Shown here: in pieces, positions 15,276 to 22,306 of the stretch
How the letters are laid out: each line of letters starts with the position of its first letter
Position numbering within the stretch: the first letter of the stretch is position 1
NCBI GenBank assembly: GCA_001603145.1
Contig: LVBI01000020.1
Location: forward strand, 1 to 32,169
Length of the DNA stretch: 32,169 nucleotides
Direction: 5' to 3'
From: Spirochaetales bacterium Spiro_07
GTDB lineage: Bacteria > Spirochaetota > Spirochaetia > Treponematales > Treponemataceae
Notes under the pieces: generated by a model
Databases searched by the model: none
Told to the model about the DNA's origin: nothing
What the model saw: the letters and a program-made list of their open reading frames with translations, nothing else
Made by a program: the position numbers and the translations under genes

Positions 15276-16940
15276 TTATATACCAGATTTTTCAATTTCC
15301 GCAAGCGAAAACTGAATGTCTTTGATGAAAAAATCGATTTCTGCCCTGACACGGTTCAAAAAACTTTTCTCAAGGCTCGGCTCTTTATAGCCATCCGGAA
15401 AATGAAGATACAGATATTCCCTTTCTTTTAGGCTCGGCACAATTTCGTCAAGCTCAACGCCGTTTACAAGCCTGAATTTCAGCTTCTCCAAAGATTCAAG
15501 CTCGTCTGTCAAAAATTGCCTAGCAGTTTCAATCTGCACAGCCGCGCCGCTTCCGCTTTTTTCTGTTGCTTCTGAAAATGCGGTCATCATGCTCTCAGAG
15601 CAATTCTGAATAAGCTCTTCAGCAGAAGCAAAATCTTTTCTTTCAAGAGCTAACTCCATGCCCTCGCTAGAAATATCGAATAAGTTAAGCACACGGCTGT
15701 AGCGCGCAGCAAAAGTTCTGCCATAGCCCGACAAAGCAGGCGTAGTAATGCTTGGCTTGCCGTCTTTTCCGGCAAAGAAGCAGTTGTTTGCACCAAAGCT
15801 TGATTCGCCGCGCAGCAAAGGTGCAATGCGGCAGCTTTCGTTAAGCAGATTCTTGTGGCTAGTGGATTCTTTGCAGTGCGTTTTGCACGGCTTAAAGCTG
15901 AAGTCAAGGCCGCATATAAAGACAGGCACATTTTCGTTTTTACGCAAAATCAGCGCAATTTCTGTTGCCGCCAAGCCAACCGAACCGAGCGGCGGAATGA
16001 TTATACAGTTAAAAGCTTTTTTTATGCGTTCAAGATAATTGCACTGCTCATATTCAGACATAAAAAAAGAAACACCGCCGCCTGTCAGATTCAGCACATG
16101 CGGCCTCGAAGTCAAGTCTGCAATTATGTCGATTTTTGTACCGGCGCTGCCGATGTAAGACTTTTCTACGGCAAGCTGACTTTCAACAGCGATGATTGCG
16201 TCTGGGAAGATGCCGTTTGACAACAGCGGCATAAGCGCATTGTCTACGGCAATAACAAAGCAGTCATCTGAGTTTTTCTGAAGGAATTCGATTGCGCCTT
16301 CTAAAGACGGCCCCGAACCGCAAATTACAATCGGCCTTGAAACAGAGGCACTTTTCAGGCTTTTCGCAAATGGCATCATGCCAAGATTCTTAAAAATGTT
16401 GCGCGCATAAAGCCTACCGAGCTTTACAAGCGTTATGCGGTTGCGCCAGAACTGGTTTATCGCATTGTCAACAAGTGCCGTCAACGATTGATAGAAAGGC
16501 TTGTAAAGCTGTGCACCGCCCGAAAGCTCGACCGGCAAACAGTACTTGAAATTAGCAAATGAAGGCAGAATCTTCTGAGTGAAAAGCGAAAAAAACGCGC
16601 TGCCGCTTGAAATGCATATGTTGTAAATATTCGGCTTGTCTTTTATAAGCTTCTGCACATAGCCGTTTGAAAGCTTGAACAAAGCTTCGTCAGCTTCAAT
16701 CAAGACAAGCGCGCAGTTTTCCGGCAGACGGCTGATTAATTCCGGCAAGCCGTAGCCAAGCAACGGCGAAAAGCCTAGAACGAGCGTCTGCGGCAGCACA
16801 GTGTAAGATTCCGCCGTTCTTACGGAAGCTGCTTCCGGGTTGTAGCGAGAATACAAATATCTGTTGCGGTAAAAAACAGAAAAACCTTGTCCTGATGCTG
16901 GCACAAGACAAGGTTCTTCGTTATTGATATTGTTTTCCAA
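15276..16940 (-). CDS. Maf/DUF115 family protein (flagellin glycosylation-like)
   Basis: This 554-residue protein has a DUF115 (MptE-like) core at about 200-340. The core holds IVICGSGPSLEGAIEFL (204-220), VIAVDNALMPLLSNGIFPD (229-247), the Pro/Gly-rich IIIPPLGSVGLAA and VFICGLDFSF. Proteins of this kind (motility-associated factors) transfer nonulosonic-acid-type sugars to flagellin in Campylobacter and Aeromonas. In a spirochaete it is a good candidate for flagellar filament modification, by inference only. The start is TTG at 16940, with no strong Shine-Dalgarno sequence, 11 bases after the stop of the gene before it, so translation may be coupled. No earlier ATG exists in frame. Confidence 0.78.
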   Translation of the reverse strand: MENNINNEEPCLVPASGQGFSVFYRNRYLYSRYNPEAASVRTAESYTVLPQTLVLGFSPLLGYGLPELISRLPENCALVLIEADEALFKLSNGYVQKLIKDKPNIYNICISSGSAFFSLFTQKILPSFANFKYCLPVELSGGAQLYKPFYQSLTALVDNAINQFWRNRITLVKLGRLYARNIFKNLGMMPFAKSLKSASVSRPIVICGSGPSLEGAIEFLQKNSDDCFVIAVDNALMPLLSNGIFPDAIIAVESQLAVEKSYIGSAGTKIDIIADLTSRPHVLNLTGGGVSFFMSEYEQCNYLERIKKAFNCIIIPPLGSVGLAATEIALILRKNENVPVFICGLDFSFKPCKTHCKESTSHKNLLNESCRIAPLLRGESSFGANNCFFAGKDGKPSITTPALSGYGRTFAARYSRVLNLFDISSEGMELALERKDFASAEELIQNCSESMMTAFSEATEKSGSGAAVQIETARQFLTDELESLEKLKFRLVNGVELDEIVPSLKEREYLYLHFPDGYKEPSLEKSFLNRVRAEIDFFIKDIQFSLAEIEKSGI

Positions 16941-16951
16941 AAGTCTTAGTT

Positions 16952-18466
16952 CTAGTCTAATGATGAAAGATAAACTGAAATTACATCATTCTTAACGTAA
17001 TCAGCTGTTGAGAAATGATTTGTAATTGTAGAACTGTCAAATCTCATGGCGTTAATCGGATAGAAGAAAGCCATCGAAGTAAGCAGCTCTTCTTCAACAT
17101 TGGTTTCTTCAACAAGCTTGAGAACGAGAATATTGTTTCTGAGCATTACAGGCGAAGAAATTTCGTTGAGCTTGAGCGAGAACGCTGTTTTCAAGAAATT
17201 CTCGTTTGTAGATGCACCGGCAAGAACGGCTGTATCTGAATCTACAGTCTTAAGCATATTGTTTGAAGCATAATTCAATGGGAAAGCAGTTGGCGTCTGC
17301 TTTGCTACGCCATATTTTGCGCAAGCTGCATCAAAACTTGTTACAGCTGCATCAGCGGCAAAGTCTCGGGCTTTTGCCATAAAGTAATCTTCAATAATTT
17401 TCGGTTCTTCAGAAGTGATATACGAATAAACAGCATCCAAAGCTTCTGGGCTGTCAAAGTTTGCTTCTTTTGCAGTGTCGCAGCACTTGAGGATTGAGAA
17501 GAACGAGCCTGTCTCAACAACGCCGCTTAAGCTGTCAACGCCGAGCTTGAGCACTTCTTCAAAGTCTTCTTCGCGAAGAATCTTCTTGAGCTTATAGACT
17601 GTATTGTTTGCAAGTATGCCGTTTGCGTCGCTGAAATTCTTGTTTGAATATTCGTTTACAGCATCATCAAATGTAATTTCGTTGTTTGCGATTCTCTTTG
17701 CAATCTTTTCAGCTTCTGCTTTTGTTGAAACTGTGATGATTTCAAAATTCAGTGTCTTAAAAAGAGATGCATGTTCGTTTGCGAATTTTACAAGCTCTTC
17801 ATTCGGGTAATTGCTCATATTGAAAGCTGCAATTTCAAAAGAACGTTCCGGGCTGTTCATGTTGAATGCGAACGGAACTTCTTTAGAAGAAACTTTCAAA
17901 CCGAAAAGGCTGTTCTCTGTCGGGTAGCCGTAAGGATGAGCACCGAAGAAATCATCGTAATACTGGCCATGAATCAAATCTTCAAGAACAGAATTGCGGA
18001 GCTTAAGTTTGTCTGAATTGCTGAGCTGGTTATAATCTTTTGGTGAATAAGAACCTTTCTGCTGCGTAATTGTGTTTATGATTGCACGGCTGATAGCTGA
18101 TTCCGGAACGATATAGCCAGATTTCTTAACTTCATAAGCAAAAGCCTTCTGTGTAACTGTCGCATTGAAAGCTTCATACAAAGCAGACATATAATTGCCC
18201 GGCTCGTTTATGTCCATGCCGTACTGTCTGCTCTGCTCAATCTGCTGTTCAAGATGTCTAATAAAAAGTTCATCGTTTGTCTTTACAGGCTCTTTTCTGT
18301 AATAGCCGAGTATATCAGGCTGGCCCATATTCTTTCCGCCGAACATTCCCGGCAGAAAAATAAATGAAATTGCAGCCAGAACCAAAATAATTATTGATCC
18401 TACTGTAACAAAATTGCTTTTGCGATGCTTTGGAGTTTCTGTTTTTTGACTAGCATTTGAGCTCAT
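16952..18466 (-). CDS. PpiD/SurA-like periplasmic chaperone
   Basis: This 504-residue protein has a short cytoplasmic N-terminus rich in Lys and Ser, one membrane segment at about 20-40 (VTVGSIIILVLAAISFIFLPG), and a long periplasmic part. A SurA_N-like region covers about 60-170 (AFNATVTQKAFAYEVKKSGY, VPESAISRAI), and a parvulin-like stretch follows (FEIITVSTKAEAEKIAKRI, FDDAVNEYS). The layout matches the PpiD foldases that help outer-membrane and exported proteins fold; the catalytic parvulin core is weak, so activity is uncertain. AGGA lies 9 bases before the ATG. It leads the operon with the Maf-like and thrH genes. Confidence 0.78.
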   Translation of the reverse strand: MSSNASQKTETPKHRKSNFVTVGSIIILVLAAISFIFLPGMFGGKNMGQPDILGYYRKEPVKTNDELFIRHLEQQIEQSRQYGMDINEPGNYMSALYEAFNATVTQKAFAYEVKKSGYIVPESAISRAIINTITQQKGSYSPKDYNQLSNSDKLKLRNSVLEDLIHGQYYDDFFGAHPYGYPTENSLFGLKVSSKEVPFAFNMNSPERSFEIAAFNMSNYPNEELVKFANEHASLFKTLNFEIITVSTKAEAEKIAKRIANNEITFDDAVNEYSNKNFSDANGILANNTVYKLKKILREEDFEEVLKLGVDSLSGVVETGSFFSILKCCDTAKEANFDSPEALDAVYSYITSEEPKIIEDYFMAKARDFAADAAVTSFDAACAKYGVAKQTPTAFPLNYASNNMLKTVDSDTAVLAGASTNENFLKTAFSLKLNEISSPVMLRNNILVLKLVEETNVEEELLTSMAFFYPINAMRFDSSTITNHFSTADYVKNDVISVYLSSLD

Positions 18467-18582
18467 ACGTCATCTTCCTTAAATTTTAACAACTTCTATG
18501 CAATAATTTGAACGTCAATAAAACATAGCTCAAATTTTCTGCACTGTACGCGATTTTAACATTTTGATTTTTCTATGTCAAT

Positions 18583-18601
18583 TGACCGCATAAAGCGGTC
18601 A
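18583..18601 (-). terminator. Hairpin after the nucleotidyltransferase gene
   Basis: TGACCGC and GCGGTCA form a 7-bp stem with a 5-base loop, 8 bases after the stop. The minus strand continues ATTGACATAG, without a U-tract, so termination would be weak. Confidence 0.45.
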
Positions 18602-18608
18602 GCTGGCA

Positions 18609-19517
18609 TTATTTTTCCCAGAGCTTGTCTGGGTAATATTTCTGTTCGATTTTCTTGGCAATTTCAGCTTTTACCACAGCGCGGTCTTCAGGGTATGTCA
18701 TGCCGAACCACTTTTCTGTTGAAGTGAAAGCCTTTATAGAGCCCCAGCCTTTTGTGACAATCAGGCTTGCGGCTTCAGGCAGCAGCGCTTCGGCTTTTTC
18801 GCTTGCAACATTTTTCTTAACAAAATCATCCCAATAAGCATGAAAACCTTCAAATGCTTTCGGCGTAAAACCGAATAAGTTCATCGAAACAGGCTCGTTG
18901 CCTGTAAGCTCAATCTCGCCGTCTTCAAGCTGGCTAATAACTTTATCGCCCTTGAAGCCAATCTTTGTGTGTTCCTTCATTGAAACAAGCTGACCGTCTT
19001 TGATATTGCAAACACCGCGAGAGACCGTGCCGTTTAAGCTCATGGTGTTTTTCAAGATGAAGCTTACCATGGCGTGCTTATTGTCATCGTTCTGCAAACC
19101 GGCAAGATATTCGCCCAGAGTTGCAAAACCTTCGCGGCCGTAATAATCATCTGCGTTTATAACGGCAAAAGGCGTGCTAATCTTTTCTTCGGCGCAGAGC
19201 ACAGCGTGAATTGTGCCCCACGGCTTTTTTCGTGGCACTTGCTGCTTAAGCTGCTCTTCTGTAAAGCATTTTGACGGCTCTTGAAAAACATATTCAGCAT
19301 CAAAATTTCTGGCTACTCTGTCAAAGAGCCTTTCTCTAAAGTCTTTTTCTATGTCGCGGCGTATAATGTAGACAACCTTGCCAAAGCCGCTACGCATTGC
19401 GTCATAAGTCGCAAAATCGAGAAGTGTCTCGCCGTGCAGCCCGACTGCATCTATCTGCTTTACACCGCCATAACGGCTTCCCATTCCGGCAGCCAATACC
19501 AAAAGTGTAGGTTTCAT
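18609..19517 (-). CDS. Sugar nucleotidyltransferase family protein
   Basis: This 302-residue Rossmann-like nucleotidyltransferase begins LLVLAAGMGSRYGGVKQID at 5-23, which is the NTP-binding loop with GSRYGG in place of the GTRL form of glucose-1-phosphate transferases. It carries PWGTIHAVLCAEE at 99-111 and the metal-binding NADDYYG at 121-127. It probably makes an NDP-sugar or an NDP-alcohol for envelope polymers; the substrate is unknown. The ATG at 19517 is preferred to an earlier in-frame start at 19535 because AAGGGG sits 5 bases upstream. Its promoter is at 19608-19636. Confidence 0.85.
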   Translation of the reverse strand: MKPTLLVLAAGMGSRYGGVKQIDAVGLHGETLLDFATYDAMRSGFGKVVYIIRRDIEKDFRERLFDRVARNFDAEYVFQEPSKCFTEEQLKQQVPRKKPWGTIHAVLCAEEKISTPFAVINADDYYGREGFATLGEYLAGLQNDDNKHAMVSFILKNTMSLNGTVSRGVCNIKDGQLVSMKEHTKIGFKGDKVISQLEDGEIELTGNEPVSMNLFGFTPKAFEGFHAYWDDFVKKNVASEKAEALLPEAASLIVTKGWGSIKAFTSTEKWFGMTYPEDRAVVKAEIAKKIEQKYYPDKLWEK

Positions 19518-19607
19518 GTTTACCCCTTTTTGCAATTATTCATAAATTCGAAACAGGTCTGAATTCTGACTTGCAGACAACCATTTTAGTTGGTCAATTA
19601 AAAGAAA

Positions 19608-19636
19608 TTGTAATTCGGCTTAAGAAGATTTGTCAA
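19608..19636 (-). promoter_or_regulatory. Promoter for the nucleotidyltransferase gene
   Basis: The minus strand reads a perfect TTGACA, a 17-base spacer and TTACAA. The predicted start near 19601 gives a leader of about 84 bases. Confidence 0.65.
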
Positions 19637-19660
19637 GATTGGGGAAATATCTGAAAGGGC

Positions 19661-19721
19661 AAAAAAAACAACCAGAGCTGGAACACAGGCCGGAGAGAGA
19701 TAGCCCATGTCCCAGATGGTT
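19661..19721 (-). terminator. Long-stem intrinsic terminator after deoD
   Basis: In the minus-strand RNA, AACCA pairs with TGGTT at the base. An 8-bp helix (19678-19685 with 19708-19715, one G-U wobble) sits above a small bulge, with a further GGC/GCC pair in the loop. Eight T residues follow the base after one G. It lies about 100 bases past the deoD stop, a long distance for a plain terminator. Confidence 0.75.
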
Positions 19722-19818
19722 AAATATAATATTGCACATCTCGAAAAAAAAATCAAGTACTTTTTATAAAAAAATCTGCAAATTCTCTATTTTTTCTACA
19801 ATGTAAAATTTGTACAAA

Positions 19819-20526
19819 TTAGTCAGCAATTGCAGTTTCAAGCGCGATTTCCATCATCTTGTTGAATGTGGTCTGCCGTTCAGCAGCGTCTGTAGCCTCG
19901 CCTGTAGCAATGTTGTCTGACACCGTAAGCACAGCCAGAGCTTTTCTGCCGTACTTTGCAGCCAGCGTATAAAGCTCTGCCGCTTCCATTTCGATGCCGA
20001 GCACACCGTATTCAGCCCAGAGCTTCCAATTTTGTGCATCGTCATAAAAAATGTCTGATGAAACTACAGTGCCCACCTTGCAGACTACAGTTTTGGTCTT
20101 TGCAATATCATACGCGCTCTTAAGCAAGTCGAAGTCTGCGGCAGGTGCAAAGTGCATTCCGCCAAAGCGGTGCGTGTTTATGGCTGAATCTGTAGATGCC
20201 GCCGTAGCAAGAATAACGCTTCTTACAGGTGTGTCTTTGTTGACAGCGCCGCATGTGCCCACACGGATAGCTTTTTTGACGCCATAAAACTTGAAAAGTT
20301 CCGTTACATAAATCGAAAGCGAAGGCTGCCCCATTCCTGTGCCTTGCACAGAAACTTTCTTGCCCTTGTAAGTTCCGGTATAGCCCAACATTCCTCTGAC
20401 TTGATTGTAGCATACAGGATTTTCAAGATAAGTTTCGGCTATATATTTTGCTCTCTGCGGATCGCCCGGAAGTAAAACAGCTTCTGCAATATCGCCCGGC
20501 TTTGCATTATTGTGCGGTGTGCTCAT
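19819..20526 (-). CDS. deoD: Purine nucleoside phosphorylase, DeoD type
   Basis: This 235-residue hexameric-type phosphorylase splits purine nucleosides with phosphate into base and ribose-1-phosphate for salvage. It aligns along its length with bacterial Deo[23 protein letters not shown] at the start (His5, phosphate-binding Arg25 in GDPQRAKYI), [24 protein letters not shown], the ribose-binding [17 protein letters not shown] with the catalytic Asp, and the C-terminal [22 protein letters not shown] is 5 bases before the ATG. A long terminator follows at 19661-19721. Confidence 0.97.
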   Translation of the reverse strand: MSTPHNNAKPGDIAEAVLLPGDPQRAKYIAETYLENPVCYNQVRGMLGYTGTYKGKKVSVQGTGMGQPSLSIYVTELFKFYGVKKAIRVGTCGAVNKDTPVRSVILATAASTDSAINTHRFGGMHFAPAADFDLLKSAYDIAKTKTVVCKVGTVVSSDIFYDDAQNWKLWAEYGVLGIEMEAAELYTLAAKYGRKALAVLTVSDNIATGEATDAAERQTTFNKMMEIALETAIAD

Positions 20527-20560
20527 AAACGCTCCTAATCATTATGTGGTTAAAGATTGT

Positions 20561-20595
20561 AAAAAAAGGGATGCCCTTTTACGGAACATCCCTTT
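20561..20595 (-). terminator. Intrinsic terminator of the LysM gene
   Basis: On the minus strand a 9-bp stem, AAAGGGATG with CATCCCTTT, is followed by a run of seven T residues. It lies 31 bases past the LysM-gene stop and directly upstream of deoD. Confidence 0.9.
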
Positions 20596-20626
20596 CTTAA
20601 GATTCAGCTATATGTAAAGCTGATTA

Positions 20627-22081
20627 TTACAGTTCAGCAGCAATTGCTCTAAGCTGTGCAGCCATGCCAGATTTGCCCTTAGCATCATATTTGTCTGCAA
20701 CATCATAGAATGTCTGCTTAACGTAGCTTCTAGATTCTTCTGTTGAAACAGCAGCCTTCAAATCAGGAATTGTAAGCTTCTGACCAACTTCAATTTCATC
20801 TGGATCTTCGATCTTCTCTTCTGTTCCAGCGATAATGAATGGGAAGTAATTGCCCTTTTCAGAACCATAGAAACGCTTTGCAATGAAAATCAAGCAGTCG
20901 CCGCGGCGTACTGTGTAGAACTGTGCATTGTCAAGAACAACATGACCGCGTGGCTGTGTGTTTGTTGCAACCTTTGAGCTGTTGCCATTATCTGTAACAG
21001 TCAAAGTGTTTCCTGCGTCTTTAGCACCAGATTTTGCCTTAGCAAGCTTGTTCTGAAGGTCTTTGTATTCCTTCTGAAGCTTGTTCTTTGCACCGGCGCT
21101 CAATTTGTTGTAATCATTGATTGCCTTCTGAATAGCATCCAAATCATCAGCTGTAATAGAGTTAGCATTCTTATTAAGAATTGAGCTATGTGTCTGCTTC
21201 CACTTTGCAGCTTCTGCATCATACTTAGCTTCTTCTGCAGCCTTAGCCTTTGCAAGCTTATCCTGCAAGTCTTTGTATTCTTTCTGAAGCTTGTTCTTTG
21301 CACCAGTGCTCAAGTTGTTATAATCACTGATTGCTTTCTGAATAGCATTCAAATCATCAGCTGTAACAGAGTTAGCATTCTTGTTAAGAATTGCGCTGTG
21401 TGTCTGCTTCCATTTTGCAACTTCAGCATCAACTTTTGATTCAGCGGCTTTCTTTGCATCTGCGTCAGCCTTAGCCTTTGCGTCTGCCTTAGCTTTTGCA
21501 TCAGCGGCTTTCTTTTCAGCAGCTTTTCTTGCTTCTTCTTCAGCAAGAGCCTTTGCCTTAGCAAGCTTGTCCTGAAGGTCTTTGTATTCCTTCTGCAACT
21601 TAGCCTTTGCACCGGCGCTCAAGTTATTGTAGTCGCTGATAGCCTTCTGGATGAGGCTCAAGTCATTTGCAGTAATTGAATTGATATTCTTATTAAGAAT
21701 TGCGCTGTGAGCTTTGCGCCACTTTTCAACTTCGGCATTGATTTTAGCCTCATCAGCACCTTCGTCTTTAACTTCATGAAGCTGAACTGGCTTGTCAACG
21801 CTTGTCAAAGAATCGCTCAAACCATTTGTTTCATCAACAGTCATCATGCCAGGCTCGTTAATCTTTTCGATGCCTGAATCGATATATGTCGGTGAAACAT
21901 CAACATTTTCTTCTGGCTCTACAACAGGGCTGTCTGCTGCAGGCATAGAAGATTTCTTGTTACTCTCTGTTGTAACATTCATCGGCGGCTCTTCTTTAGC
22001 AGTCGACTTTTTCCCAGATGCACATGAAACAAGTGCAGCTATCAAAAGAAATGCAAGTACCTTAGGTAGTATCTTCTTCAT
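20627..22081 (-). CDS. LysM lipoprotein with three helical repeats
   Basis: This 484-residue protein has a lipoprotein signal ending LVSC (Cys20). Residues 21-115 are acidic and disordered. Three near-identical helical modules follow at about 116-178, 219-280 and 289-350 (core: ITANDLSLIQKAISDYNNLS, then GAKAKLQKEYKDLQDKLAKA). The first two are joined by an Ala/Lys/Asp-rich TolA-like helix. A LysM peptidoglycan-binding domain sits at about 388-438 (YTVRRGDCLIFIAKRFYG). It probably tethers an outer membrane to the wall or spaces them. The start is the ATG at 22081, with GGAG nearby; the longer frame is a shadow of the leader. Its promoter has a flanking inverted repeat. Confidence 0.88.
   Translation of the reverse strand: MKKILPKVLAFLLIAALVSCASGKKSTAKEEPPMNVTTESNKKSSMPAADSPVVEPEENVDVSPTYIDSGIEKINEPGMMTVDETNGLSDSLTSVDKPVQLHEVKDEGADEAKINAEVEKWRKAHSAILNKNINSITANDLSLIQKAISDYNNLSAGAKAKLQKEYKDLQDKLAKAKALAEEEARKAAEKKAADAKAKADAKAKADADAKKAAESKVDAEVAKWKQTHSAILNKNANSVTADDLNAIQKAISDYNNLSTGAKNKLQKEYKDLQDKLAKAKAAEEAKYDAEAAKWKQTHSSILNKNANSITADDLDAIQKAINDYNKLSAGAKNKLQKEYKDLQNKLAKAKSGAKDAGNTLTVTDNGNSSKVATNTQPRGHVVLDNAQFYTVRRGDCLIFIAKRFYGSEKGNYFPFIIAGTEEKIEDPDEIEVGQKLTIPDLKAAVSTEESRSYVKQTFYDVADKYDAKGKSGMAAQLRAIAAEL
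21032..21736 (-). repeat. Three tandem copies of a 63-residue coding module
   Basis: The module is encoded at about 21548-21736, 21242-21427 and 21032-21217. The copies match over most residues and much of their DNA, with the second and third more alike. The gap between the first and second copies carries the Ala/Lys/Asp-rich linker. This suggests recent internal duplication. Confidence 0.85.
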
Positions 22082-22123
22082 TTTGTTACTCCAAAACAAT
22101 CGGCATTATCCAGCCGACGTATT

Positions 22124-22147
22124 TGTCCTATAGTATATCACAGGACA
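22124..22147. promoter_or_regulatory. Inverted repeat over the LysM-gene -10 box
   Basis: TGTCCT at 22124-22129 and AGGACA at 22142-22147 are perfect 6-base arms with 12 bases between, and the -10 hexamer lies in the middle. The position suits a repressor binding site. Confidence 0.45.
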
Positions 22148-22159
22148 GTAAATTTTCAA
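22132..22159 (-). promoter_or_regulatory. Promoter for the LysM gene
   Basis: The minus strand reads TTGAAA, a 16-base spacer and TATACT with a TG just upstream (extended -10). It lies 51 bases before the ATG at 22081. Confidence 0.65.
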
Positions 22160-22243
22160 CCCTACACACAGAAAAAACAGCAAAATGTTTACTCTATGTA
22201 AAAAGCTTTCTCCATTTTATCGGTAAAAACCGCAATAAAGTAA

Positions 22244-22286
22244 AGCCTTGCAAGGTCAATGCGGAAAAGCACAGCCTTGCAAGGCT
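22244..22286 (-). terminator. Terminator of the EF-G-like gene from a repeated palindrome
   Basis: AGCCTTGCAAGG occurs at 22244 and again within a perfect 14-base palindrome at 22273-22286. The two copies pair as a 12-bp stem with a 19-base loop. The minus strand continues into a U-rich stretch (TTTACTTTATT). The gene's stop is 20 bases upstream in transcript order. Confidence 0.7.
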
Positions 22287-22306
22287 CAAAATCAGAAGCG
22301 CAAACT

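Larger units (their letters stand above)
19518..19818. other. 301-base intergenic region between deoD and the nucleotidyltransferase gene
   Basis: No gene is visible. Reading with the minus strand, it holds an A/T-rich stretch after deoD, a long terminator hairpin (19661-19721), the next gene's promoter (19608-19636) and an 84-base leader with small inverted repeats such as TCTGAATTC. Confidence 0.7.

Noticed and set aside
21032..21736. Repeats in the LysM gene as a possible CRISPR or mobile array
   Set aside because: The units are about 190 bases, in frame and encode a repeated helical protein module, so this is an internal gene duplication.
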